NCBI GenBank assembly: GCA_030587435.1
Contig: JAUQZC010000026.1
Location: 1-13,769, forward strand
Direction: 5' to 3'
Source of the DNA: Candidatus Baldrarchaeota archaeon
Lineage (GTDB): Archaea; Asgardarchaeota; Baldrarchaeia; Baldrarchaeales; DXJG01
Length of the DNA stretch: 13,769 bases
Shown one piece after another: positions 1 to 6,760 of the stretch (position 1 is its first letter; each line of letters begins with the position of its first letter). The position numbers and the translations under genes were made by a program. The notes below the pieces were generated by a model. That model saw only the letters and a program-made list of their open reading frames with translations. It did not search any database and had not been told where the DNA came from.

Positions 1-120
1 ACCACCAATTTACTATCATTAAGCCACAAAAGATAAGCATAAAAGGTTACCGATCAACCACGTAAAGCCGCTGCAATTTTCCTTCTCCACTAGAAGCAAG
101 GTCGAAGGTGATTTAATTAC

Positions 121-136
121 GAAAAATTTATATTTT
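121..136 (+). promoter_or_regulatory. TATA-box promoter for the structured RNA
   Basis: An AT-only tract reading AAAATTTATATTTT resembles an archaeal TATA box. A start about 25 bases downstream falls near 152-157, where the GC-rich paired RNA begins. The strand and the link to the RNA are inferred from this spacing. Confidence 0.45.
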
Positions 137-151
137 CCCGTGGCTAATTTC

Positions 152-482
152 CCCTAGCTAGGGAGTTAGTTTCAACCTAGAGGGCAGTAACATGGAGTGA
201 AACTTTCGAACATTCATATGCTTTGTATCTCAAATTTAGTATCTGTAAGCCTGAATGCCTCTTTCGGGGCGATATGTGGGACCCACACAAGATAGATGTG
301 CGGAGTGTTCCCGAAGGGAACGATGAAGGGAGCCGAGCAAGTGCGATGGGACCGTTCCCCGCGAAAGCCTCCCAATGAAACCAGAGGGAGGAAGACCTCG
401 CTAACGAAAGTTATTAAATGTTCCGAAAGTTAGCGAGAGTCAGAACGGTAAGGGTACAACTGTATCGTCCTCTCTCCTAGGC
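152..482 (+). ncRNA. Candidate structured non-coding RNA, possibly SRP/7S-like
   Basis: There is no convincing protein reading frame here. The core 251-400 is about 58% GC, against about 30% in 481-600; in AT-rich thermophile genomes such islands usually mark stable RNAs. Paired segments seen directly: 158-165 with 472-480 (one bulge, closing the ends), 168-174 with 198-204 (AGTTTCA/TGAAACT), 257-261 with 266-270, 275-279 with 283-287, 307-312 with 316-321 (GTTCCC-GAA-GGGAAC), 368-373 with 386-391, and 397-405 with 429-437 (CTCGCTAAC/GTTAGCGAG). The length of about 325 nt, the paired ends, a GCTAGG near the 5' end and a GTAAC in the first large loop recall archaeal 7S/SRP RNA. However, the conserved helix-8 signature (GGAA-type loop followed by AGCAGC) is not visible. 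RNase P is unlikely because GAGGAAAGTCC is absent. Identity is therefore open, and a long structured leader of ino1 is a weaker alternative because that gene appears to have its own TATA box. Confidence 0.6.
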
Positions 483-594
483 GTAAGTTAAACCTATTGA
501 TGAAACATACTGGTAAAATTGTAAAAACTGATATCAAAAGTAAACAGTAAAACAGTGTTTTATCAACATCTGCCATTTTCAATTCATACCTCCG

Positions 595-600
595 TATATA
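595..600 (+). promoter_or_regulatory. TATA box of ino1
   Basis: TATATA followed by G lies about 40 bases before the ino1 ATG. A start about 25 bases downstream (about 622) leaves a short leader that still contains the Shine-Dalgarno AGGAGG at 627-632. This suggests ino1 is transcribed separately from the structured RNA. Confidence 0.45.
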
Positions 601-639
601 GCCTTTTGATGATTTGATAAATTTTCAGGAGGGATGTAG

Positions 640-1719
640 ATGGGGAAGATAAGGGTTGCGATTGCTGGAGTAGGCAATTGCGCATCTGCGTTAGTTCAAG
701 GAGTATACTATTACCGAGATGCTAAGGAAGATGAAATAGTACCAGGATTAATGCATGTGAAATTTGGACCATATCATGTAAGTGACATAGAATTCGTAGC
801 GGCTTTCGACGTAGATACCAGAAAAATCGGCAAAGACCTGAGTGAAGCAATATTCTCGGGGAAAAACTGTGTACCAAAATTTGCAGAAGTACCAAAACTC
901 GATGTAGAAGTATTACCAGGACCGATACTCGACGGTGCAGCACCACACATGAGAGATCCCTTCAAAGTCTACGATGAAAATAACGTAAAGCCAGTAGATG
1001 TATCAGAGGTATTAAAGGAAGTAAAAGCAGACATGCTAATAAACTACTTGCCAGTGGGAAGCTACGAAGGAGCAAGATACTATGCAAGGGAGTGTCTAGA
1101 TGCTGGAATAGCATTCATCAACGCTATACCGGAGTTCATAGTCAGTGACCCAGAATGGGCCAAAAAATTTGAGGAAAAAGGTATACCAATAGCTGGAGAT
1201 GACATAAAAAGTCAGATTGGAGCAACAATACTTCACAGAACATTAGTAAGACTACTAGTAGACAGAGGAGTAAAAATAGACGAAACATACCAGTTAAACA
1301 TTGGAGGAAACACAGACTTCCTAAACATGACAGTAGAAGAACGATTAAAAACGAAAAGAGTAAGTAAAACAGAGGCGGTAACAAGTATGGCGCCATATCC
1401 GATACCAACACGTATTGGACCCAGCGACTACGTTGAGTTCCTAGGAGATACAAAAATCTGCTACATATGGATAAAAGGCAGAAAATTCGGTGATATGCCA
1501 GTGACAATTGAAGCAAAACTCGTTGTCCAAGACAGTCCCAACAGTGCTGGCACAATTATAGATGTTATTAGAGCGGTTAAAATAGCTCTGGACAGAAAAA
1601 TCGCTGGTCCATTGATAAGCATATCTGCATATGCTTTTAAGCATCCACCAGTACAGGTTCCAGACCCTGTAGCAAAAGAATGGGTAGAAGAGTTCATCCA
1701 GGGTAAAAGAGAACGTTAA
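640..1719 (+). CDS. ino1: Inositol-3-phosphate synthase (myo-inositol-1-phosphate synthase)
   Basis: This enzyme converts glucose 6-phosphate to inositol 3-phosphate with bound NAD, in the cytoplasm. In archaea the product feeds inositol phospholipid head groups and, in some thermophiles, the solute di-myo-inositol phosphate. The 359 residues fit the short archaeal/mycobacterial form. An N-terminal Rossmann motif is seen at residues 7-16 (AIAGVGNCAS). Family signatures follow: GGNTDFLNM near residue 222, KRVSKTEAV near 239, and the strongly conserved DSPNSAG...ALDR...AYAFKHPP block in the last 60 residues, which contributes to the active site. The start is fixed by AGGAGG at 627-632, seven bases before ATG. 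The gene ends 11 bases from a convergent gene. The stretch TTTAATTTTCTTCTTT just after the stop (1730-1745) could act as a T-rich terminator. Nothing in the reading frame looks damaged. Confidence 0.95.
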   Translation: MGKIRVAIAGVGNCASALVQGVYYYRDAKEDEIVPGLMHVKFGPYHVSDIEFVAAFDVDTRKIGKDLSEAIFSGKNCVPKFAEVPKLDVEVLPGPILDGAAPHMRDPFKVYDENNVKPVDVSEVLKEVKADMLINYLPVGSYEGARYYARECLDAGIAFINAIPEFIVSDPEWAKKFEEKGIPIAGDDIKSQIGATILHRTLVRLLVDRGVKIDETYQLNIGGNTDFLNMTVEERLKTKRVSKTEAVTSMAPYPIPTRIGPSDYVEFLGDTKICYIWIKGRKFGDMPVTIEAKLVVQDSPNSAGTIIDVIRAVKIALDRKIAGPLISISAYAFKHPPVQVPDPVAKEWVEEFIQGKRER

Positions 1720-1730
1720 ATCCAAACCAT

Positions 1731-2402
1731 TTAATTTTCTTCTTTAATAGATCTTCTTAAAAGCTCGAGAAACTTTTTAGGGTTATGAAGACACAGATTT
1801 GAAAACTCCTGTTCCAACCTACGTAAATGTGGAAGAATAGTTCTCTTAACATCCTTTGGTAAGTAGATCTTATTTTCAACAATTAAACCTTGAGGCCAAT
1901 AATGTTGCACAATTTTAGTTTTATTTACCTTTGAAATTATGCATTTCACATTTTTACGTCCACTTTTTGCAATGAAAACCTTTCCAACTTTAAATCCGTC
2001 GGAGAAAAGAGTATAGTAGTAGTCTTCTTTTACAGGAACTACTTTGAAAACCTTTTTCACCAGATATAATGCTAAGCTTAAAGCTGTTTCATGAACATTT
2101 CTACCAAGAGCTTCAACAACAAGATAACCATTATCAAGTACAGACCAAACATAAAAACCCATATGAGGGTTAAATGGAGAAAAACCTCCTTTAAAACGAA
2201 TATTTAAACTAAGAATTCTAGCAAACAATTCTTTGATCTTTGAAGGATGTCCATTTATCCCCCTCTCAATTTCGTCAATAATCTTGAGCGCCTCGTTTCT
2301 GGAAACGACACGCGCCGTAGAATAAAGGGATCTACCGGGTCTAAGGGTCGGATGAGATCTAAGTAGTCTCATTTTAGCTTTTAGTAAGTCAATATTCTCC
2401 AT
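1731..2402 (-). CDS. Uncharacterised basic protein
   Basis: I do not recognise this protein. It has 223 residues from the preferred start, no signal peptide and no membrane segment, and is rich in Lys, Arg and hydrophobic residues. A central stretch (FSPFNPHMGFYVWSV, then YLVVEALGRNV) and a Tyr-rich piece (EDYYYTLFSDG) look like a folded alpha/beta domain. An ATG four codons further upstream (2414) is possible, but the ATG at 2402 is preceded by GGAGAT at 2412-2407, whereas the earlier one has no Shine-Dalgarno. It converges on ino1 with an 11-base gap, so the two 3' ends may overlap in transcription. The frame is intact and its codon use is like the neighbours, so it is probably a real gene. 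Confidence 0.75.
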   Translation of the reverse strand: MENIDLLKAKMRLLRSHPTLRPGRSLYSTARVVSRNEALKIIDEIERGINGHPSKIKELFARILSLNIRFKGGFSPFNPHMGFYVWSVLDNGYLVVEALGRNVHETALSLALYLVKKVFKVVPVKEDYYYTLFSDGFKVGKVFIAKSGRKNVKCIISKVNKTKIVQHYWPQGLIVENKIYLPKDVKRTILPHLRRLEQEFSNLCLHNPKKFLELLRRSIKEEN

Positions 2403-2629
2403 TAATATCTCCATCCATAATGTGGAGGTGGCATATTTATCTTAACTCCCCAACCACCAATACTACTATAGCAATGTGTTTCTTAAATCTTTCACTTAAC
2501 AAATCATCCATTCTCATAATTTGTAACCCTTTATTACAAATATACGTAGCCCAAAAGACACTCAAAAGTCAATACATCACTTTTCGCTGGCACAAAGCAT
2601 AAAACCACAAATCCTCTTAAGCCCTATCA

Positions 2630-3178
2630 TCAACCTTTTAGTAATTCTTTAATACTGCTAATAAATGCGTCAGTCAAATCCTTGCCAAAACCTACGAGAA
2701 TAACCCGTCTAATACCTGTGCCACGGTCAATGAACTCTTTAATAACTTCAACCATTGCACGAGCAGCGTCACTCGCAGGCACGCCGCCTACACCAGTACC
2801 CATACCTGGGAAAGCAATACTAGCATAACCCTTCTCTTCGGCACACTCTAAAGCTGCTTTAACCGCGGCTCTAACTTTGTTGACACTAGTTCTCATAGCG
2901 GGTCTCTCCATGGTGGGGGCATGAATAACAGCTTTAGCTTTAAGTTTTCCAGCCGTTGTAGCAACAGCTTTACCAACAGGTATGGGGGCGTATTTCAATG
3001 CTTCTTTCTCAATTTCCTCTCCACCGACACGTTTTATGGCGCCAGCAACGCCTCCACCCATTAAGAGTAAACTGTTTGCTGGATTAACAATAGCATCGGC
3101 CTCTAGCTTCGTAATGTCACCGCTCCAAACCTCCACATAAACCCCACTATAAGTATGCTCAAACACCCTCTCAACCAT
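2630..3178 (-). CDS. Macrodomain protein (ADP-ribose binding, possibly de-ADP-ribosylating)
   Basis: This is a stand-alone macrodomain, a fold that binds ADP-ribose and often hydrolyses ADP-ribose 1''-phosphate or O-acetyl-ADP-ribose, or removes ADP-ribose from proteins or DNA. Counting from the upstream ATG at 3190, GDIT is at residues 24-27, IVNPANS at 34-40 (Asn36 is the usual catalytic or binding Asn), the glycine loop GGGVAGAI at 45-52, and the phosphate-binding loop FPGMGTGVGGVP at 127-138. All the loops expected for ligand binding are intact, and the length is usual for Af1521-like archaeal proteins. Start choice: GGTGA at 3188-3184 sits five bases before the ATG at 3178, giving 182 residues. 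The ATG at 3190 would need a leaderless message. The exact substrate cannot be read from the sequence, and no ADP-ribosyltransferase is adjacent. Confidence 0.92.
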   Translation of the reverse strand: MVERVFEHTYSGVYVEVWSGDITKLEADAIVNPANSLLLMGGGVAGAIKRVGGEEIEKEALKYAPIPVGKAVATTAGKLKAKAVIHAPTMERPAMRTSVNKVRAAVKAALECAEEKGYASIAFPGMGTGVGGVPASDAARAMVEVIKEFIDRGTGIRRVILVGFGKDLTDAFISSIKELLKG

Positions 3179-3321
3179 ACTAGTCACCATTCAATTTAGG
3201 AAAGAAACAGTTTAATAATTATTATGTTCGCTGCAGCACCAGTGAATTAAAGATAATAATTTACTTTAACCAATAAAATAATTAGAATGAACATTACAAC
3301 ATATTGTGGGGTGAATCACTT

Positions 3322-3597
3322 ATGCAACTTGAATGGTTAATAGACTATTTGAAAAACATAGACTGGTGGGGCTATCTTAAAGGCGGAATAGACGGGCTAT
3401 CAAATATAATAAAGGATGCATTAACAACAGCCCTTGGGAAAGTGCCTCCAGACTGGTTAGCGCAGGAATTGGCCGCGACAGTAATATTGACAGTAATTTT
3501 CATACTTGTCTCAGTAAGTAAACAAGTTGTAAAAACAGTAGTAATAATATTGTGGATAATAGCGATCGTAGGCGTGGTAGCACTAATATTCGGTTAA
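3322..3597 (+). CDS. Small two-segment membrane protein, unknown function
   Basis: This is a 91-residue protein of unrecognised family. The N-terminal third is amphipathic (LEWLIDYLKNIDWWGYLKG), and two hydrophobic segments follow: AATVILTVIFILVSV, and VVKTVVIILWIIAIVGVV at the very C-terminus. A basic turn (SKQVVK) lies between them, so a hairpin in the membrane with the N-terminal helix lying on its surface is likely. The start is set by GGGGTGA at 3308-3314, seven bases before ATG 3322. A TTG six codons earlier is in frame but lies upstream of this site. It is divergent from the macrodomain gene and convergent with the next small membrane gene. The neighbourhood suggests no function. Confidence 0.72.
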   Translation: MQLEWLIDYLKNIDWWGYLKGGIDGLSNIIKDALTTALGKVPPDWLAQELAATVILTVIFILVSVSKQVVKTVVIILWIIAIVGVVALIFG

Positions 3598-3657
3598 CTA
3601 AACCAATAAAAGAAACGGTAAACGGAATATTTATAAAAGTTCCAAAATAAGAAAGGA

Positions 3658-3978
3658 TTAGGCTTTTTCTTCCTCTTTTTCTTCCTCGGTTTTTTCTTCT
3701 TCCTTCTCTTCGAGTTCCTCTAGTTCACTTAATTCCTCCAAGGACTCTGGAGGCGGTGTAGTCGCCATTGTCCAACCAATCCAAGCAACAATGAAAAGTA
3801 TCGCTGTCATGCCAAGCCACACAGGAATTGCAATAGTAAGCATTGGACTAATCTTAGGGAGAAAACTTAGAATATGTTTCCCAAGAGCTATATAGATCAG
3901 CCCGTAGTACGTGTAGCAAAGCCATATTAAAATCGCTGCAATTAACATTATTGCACCAATAAGTCTATCTTTAGCCAC
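3658..3978 (-). CDS. Small membrane protein with long acidic C-terminal tail
   Basis: Two clear hydrophobic helices (LIGAIMLIAAILIWLCYTYYGLI and MLTIAIPVWLGMTAILFIVAWI, here given as composition guides) flank a short Pro-containing loop. About 35 residues made almost entirely of Glu, Lys and Leu follow, from ESLEELSELEELEEKEEEK to the end. The tail is probably a cytoplasmic charged helix. Start choice is uncertain: GTG (3987), ATG (3984) and GTG (3978) are all in frame, and AGGGAGGGTGAT (3994-3983) best serves the GTG at 3978, giving 106 residues. I do not recognise the family. Similar short membrane proteins with acidic tails are common as unnamed proteins in TACK archaea. Confidence 0.72.
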   Translation of the reverse strand: MAKDRLIGAIMLIAAILIWLCYTYYGLIYIALGKHILSFLPKISPMLTIAIPVWLGMTAILFIVAWIGWTMATTPPPESLEELSELEELEEKEEEKTEEEKEEEKA

Positions 3979-4010
3979 ACACATCACCCTCCCTAATCAA
4001 CTAAGTAATC

Positions 4011-4019
4011 ATATATTAA
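4011..4019 (-). promoter_or_regulatory. TATA box for the acidic-tail membrane protein gene
   Basis: On the minus strand this reads TTAATATAT. A transcript start about 25 bases downstream would fall near 3990, just at the Shine-Dalgarno of the gene starting at 3978. This leaves a very short leader. Confidence 0.4.
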
Positions 4020-4110
4020 CTCTTGTATATGTTATCACACTTTCACTATCTACTCATTTAAATTTTATTAAATTTCCCAAAACAGGCCAGACACGGCGAA
4101 GAACATGTTC

Positions 4111-4602
4111 TTAAGGTATGGATGTAATTGCTCTAATTTCTGCTGCAATAACCCAAACAAATGCTATCAAAGTAATCAACCAGCCAAGAGGAATCCCCAG
4201 AAATGGCACAACAGTTACACCGCAATAGTCTAAAATAGGAAACAATATGGTGACACATAGGGGGATGGTTGCACAAGCCGTGACAACAGCGACTCCAACA
4301 GGATCACCACCACGATTTCGCGTAACAATTGCTCCAATAATAGCGAAAACACCCCAAATAAGAATGACGCCTAGAAAACCGATTATAAATGAACTTAATG
4401 GATTTTCAGCCATCACAGAGATAATGTGAAACTGTTCTTCTAAACCGCCCCAAGTACCTTTCAACGTACAGTAAGCTTCAAAGAAACCAAGCAAAAATCC
4501 AGAAACATACAGTGAACCTATACCTATTGCACCAGAATTAGGACTGTTATAAATTTCCTTATAGGACTCACCTTTAAGAAACATCACACCAAGAACACCC
4601 AT
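4111..4602 (-). CDS. Polytopic membrane protein, possibly Yip1-domain-like
   Basis: The protein has 163 residues and about four hydrophobic segments: near the N-terminus around SLYVSGFLLGFFEAY, then FIIGFLGVILIWGVFAIIGAIV, then VAVVTACATIPLCVTILFPI, and IPLGWLITLIAFVWVIAAEI at the C-terminus. A short N-terminal soluble piece (FLKGESYKEIYNSP) precedes the first helix, and a polar loop (TRNRGGDP) sits in the middle. This layout recalls archaeal Yip1-family proteins, but I see no decisive motif and would keep it as unknown. The start ATG at 4602 is preceded by GGTGG at 4613-4609 with six bases between. An in-frame GTG at 4620 lies upstream of this site. The gene follows the acidic-tail protein gene on the same strand but is separated from it by 130 bases. 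Confidence 0.72.
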   Translation of the reverse strand: MGVLGVMFLKGESYKEIYNSPNSGAIGIGSLYVSGFLLGFFEAYCTLKGTWGGLEEQFHIISVMAENPLSSFIIGFLGVILIWGVFAIIGAIVTRNRGGDPVGVAVVTACATIPLCVTILFPILDYCGVTVVPFLGIPLGWLITLIAFVWVIAAEIRAITSIP

Positions 4603-4620
4603 ATAAAACCACCACAACAC

Positions 4621-5097
4621 AACTTAAAAATAAAATATTAAAACCAAATATTTAAACACTTCGAGCAACAATTAACAAACAAAAAACTTCTCCAAACAAA
4701 ACACCGCACTATAGGAGTCAAAATGATCTAAATCAGTAAACATAATTACAAACTATGAGATAAAATCTATTTTAGTTTTATATTTTAAATGCTCTCCTCA
4801 CTAAATTTAACAATAAACAATAAAACTTACAGCAGAAGCCTTTTAAAGTATTAAAGATAAATTCCTAAGAAATTTTTCTCTTTGTTATCGGATAATCTAC
4901 GGCAGAGAGATTTTACGATATTTTTATAAAATCCTACCATCCTAACGAAGCTGCCCCTTCATTTCTTCAAATACATGGCTAGAAAACTGTTAAAGTAGAG
5001 TTAACAAAGCTTTATAGAAGTTGACCGTCTTAAATCCATATCTTATATCGTTATGAAACTAGCATTGAATTATAAGATATTTGAAGCTAAATTCATA
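4621..5097. other. AT-rich intergenic region without a recognised gene
   Basis: About 480 bases of strongly AT-rich DNA lie between the diverging membrane-protein gene and the MFS gene. I find no supported protein or RNA gene. The only longish minus-strand frame starts near 4940 and is about 29 codons, with no homology I can name. Several A/T tracts could be promoters. The one clear structure is the inverted repeat at 5038-5080, listed separately. Confidence 0.5.
5038..5080. repeat. Perfect 10-base inverted repeat upstream of the MFS gene
   Basis: ATATCTTATA at 5038-5047 and TATAAGATAT at 5071-5080 are exact reverse complements separated by 23 bases. The second arm ends about 18 bases before the TATA box of the transporter gene. 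It could be a two-site operator for a dimeric regulator or simply an AT-rich hairpin. No regulator gene lies next to it. Confidence 0.4.
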
Positions 5098-5105
5098 CTA
5101 TATAC
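5098..5105 (+). promoter_or_regulatory. TATA box, probable leaderless promoter of the MFS gene
   Basis: CTATATAC is centred about 25 bases before the GTG at 5127. Archaeal transcription usually starts 23-27 bases downstream of the TATA centre, so the message would begin at or next to the start codon. This fits the lack of a good Shine-Dalgarno. Confidence 0.5.
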
Positions 5106-5126
5106 TCATTAGAGGCTGGCTGAGAA

Positions 5127-6407
5127 GTGTCCAGTGAAAAATCACATGGTTTTCGTGAGAAAATTTCCTTTATCCACGGCAATGTTCTTGTTGTAGCTGT
5201 TACTATCGGTTTCTGGTCTTTCGGTATGAGAATGACTCAATCATACGCTTCCCTTTACATTCTTGCTCTTGGCGCCACACCATTTATTCTAGGTATCATA
5301 AGCGCGGCTTCTACGTTTGTCCTAGCTTTTATGCGTATACCCGGCGGTTACATCGCTGACAGATGGGGTAGAAAAAAGGTTATATACATTTTAACTTTTT
5401 TTGTTGCTTTAACATATTTTATTTACGCTTTCGCCGTCGACTGGAAGTGGATTCTAGTCGCTGCAATTCTCTCAAGTCTAAGCTTACTTTATCAACCTGC
5501 ACTACAAGCCATTATTGCCGATAGCCTACCACCCGAAAGTAGAGGTGTCGGCTATAGTATTATACGTCTAGTCCCAACTATTGTCGGTATCCCTGGATCC
5601 ATCATTGCTTTAATTCTCGTCGGCAAAATGGGGCTTGTTCCAGGTATGCGTATAGCCTATAGTGTTGCCGCTACCATGGGTATTATGGCAGCCTTATTCA
5701 GATGGCTTTTCCTAAAAGAAACCTTGACTAAACATGAAGGCTTCGAAGCAAACAGTTTCGAAAAAGTTTCAAGAGAAGTCTTCTCTAAGCTTTTCGAAGC
5801 CATGAGAAAAGTGAGAAAAGAATTCCTAATAGTTCTCTTTGTTTACGCTGTTTTCAGCTTTGCTTCCGCCGTTGTTCTCTCAGGTCGAGGCGCCGGAGAA
5901 GTTGCAGGTGCAGGTCTTTGGATGGTTTATGCAGCAGATGTCCTAAAACTAAGTGAAGTAGACTGGGGATGGGTTGTAACTTTTGGAAGAATTGTAACAG
6001 CCGTATTAATCGTCCCACTAGGTATACTTGTAGACAAACTTGGAAGAAAAAATTCTTTCCTCATATTCCTCCTGATGGCTTCCATTTCCACATATCTATT
6101 CATACATCCCATGAGTAGCTACATGATCTTCATCGCTTACTCAATATACATGACAGCAAGATTCTGTATAATGACGGCCTATCAATCCCTAAGAGCAGAC
6201 TTAATACCGCAGGAAATGAGAGGCAGAGTCATAGGAGGATCAGAACTAATAATCAGCTTCGTATCAGTCCCAGCCAGCATCCTCGGCGGATACCTATACA
6301 CTTACCTAAGCCCTCAAATCCCCTTCACAATATTTATGTTAACGACCCTCATATGTGCTTTAATTACCCTAGTTGCCCTAAAAGAACCAAAAACAAGAGA
6401 AAAATAA
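5127..6407 (+). CDS. Major facilitator superfamily transporter
   Basis: A 426-residue polytopic membrane protein with about 12 hydrophobic helices in two halves, joined by a charged central loop (about residues 197-232, Lys/Glu rich). The family motif A occurs twice at the expected loops: GGYIADRWGRKK at residues 73-84 after helix 2, and GILVDKLGRKN at 299-309 after helix 8. PESRGVGYS (136-144) and PQEMRGRVIGG, late in the protein, are the usual post-helix-4 and post-helix-10 motifs. The substrate cannot be told; the pattern resembles proton-linked drug or metabolite exporters. It starts with GTG (MSSEKSHGF) and probably has a leaderless message. A TTG/ATG start further in is less likely because the first helix would lose its charged lead. 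Downstream lies the antitoxin remnant on the opposite strand. Confidence 0.9.
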   Translation: MSSEKSHGFREKISFIHGNVLVVAVTIGFWSFGMRMTQSYASLYILALGATPFILGIISAASTFVLAFMRIPGGYIADRWGRKKVIYILTFFVALTYFIYAFAVDWKWILVAAILSSLSLLYQPALQAIIADSLPPESRGVGYSIIRLVPTIVGIPGSIIALILVGKMGLVPGMRIAYSVAATMGIMAALFRWLFLKETLTKHEGFEANSFEKVSREVFSKLFEAMRKVRKEFLIVLFVYAVFSFASAVVLSGRGAGEVAGAGLWMVYAADVLKLSEVDWGWVVTFGRIVTAVLIVPLGILVDKLGRKNSFLIFLLMASISTYLFIHPMSSYMIFIAYSIYMTARFCIMTAYQSLRADLIPQEMRGRVIGGSELIISFVSVPASILGGYLYTYLSPQIPFTIFMLTTLICALITLVALKEPKTREK

Positions 6408-6424
6408 CATGCACAAGTAAAACC

Positions 6425-6623
6425 TTAAGATTTGTATAACTCATTTTGCTCCCTCTCAGACTCCTGTTCAAACTCTTTAACAGATGTTTTCGCCCATTTT
6501 TTAACCCTGAGAACGGAAGAAAGAGGATCTGGAATAAACTCCAACACTAATCTATTACCTTCAATTTTCATCAAAATCTCTATCTCCCTCACTTATATTT
6601 AATTGTTCAATCACCTGTTTAGG
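6425..6623 (-). pseudogene. 3' fragment of an AbrB/VapB-type antitoxin gene split by the IS607 element
   Basis: Read on the minus strand from 6623, the codons give PKQVIEQLNISEGD. A one-base shift at 6581 follows, and the frame continues EILMKIEGNRLVLEF...IPDPLSSVLRVKKWAK, then SVKEFEQESEREQNELY and KS, with the stop at 6425. The first part matches the second half of an AbrB swapped-hairpin DNA-binding domain (PK-V---L-I-EGD-----V-G--LVLE). The acidic end (EFE-ESE-EQ-ELY) is typical of the toxin-binding tail of archaeal VapB antitoxins. An intact 48-codon frame starts at ATG 6571 and could still be made, since GGAGAT lies a few bases upstream, but it would lack the DNA-binding half. No VapC (PIN domain) gene follows; the convergent MFS gene ends 18 bases away. 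Family assignment rests on recalled motifs. Confidence 0.7.
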
Positions 6624-6760
6624 GGTTCAGCTTACGTAGGTATTGGTAAGCCTATGTAAGCCTTGGGGTTCATTAGGCTCAGCCCCCCTCTTGAGTTCAT
6701 CGGGGACATATCATCGCCCTTACCCCCTTTCGTGGCAACCCCGCTCCCCCTCTTCATTTG
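6624..6760 (-). ncRNA. Putative omega-RNA / right-end region of the IS607 element
   Basis: TnpB proteins work with an omega-RNA made from the 3' end of tnpB and the element's right end, with the guide read from the DNA just outside. Here the tnpB 3' end is GC-rich and locally structured. CTTACGTAGG at 6631-6640 is a near-perfect inverted repeat of CCTATGTAAG at 6651-6660 (one mismatch), and further G/C blocks lie at 6660-6760. The position and strand follow from known TnpB biology. The exact ends and fold are not established. Confidence 0.3.

Noticed and set aside
152..482. RNase P RNA or group II intron as identity of the structured RNA
   Set aside because: The invariant RNase P GAGGAAAGTCC is absent, and the GAGCCG...CCGTTC stretch does not pair like intron domain V.
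494..535. Possible box C/D guide RNA (TTGATGA ... CTGA)
   Set aside because: Spacing is too short for a double guide, the internal boxes are poor, and no terminal stem is present.
1142..1725. Long minus-strand open frames across ino1
   Set aside because: They mirror the conserved ino1 gene and their translations are Leu/Cys/Tyr-rich without motifs.
2420..2602. 60-codon plus-strand open frame beside the unrecognised gene
   Set aside because: Low-complexity, Asn/Thr/Ile-rich translation with no Shine-Dalgarno or recognisable motif; it lies over the promoter region of the minus-strand gene.
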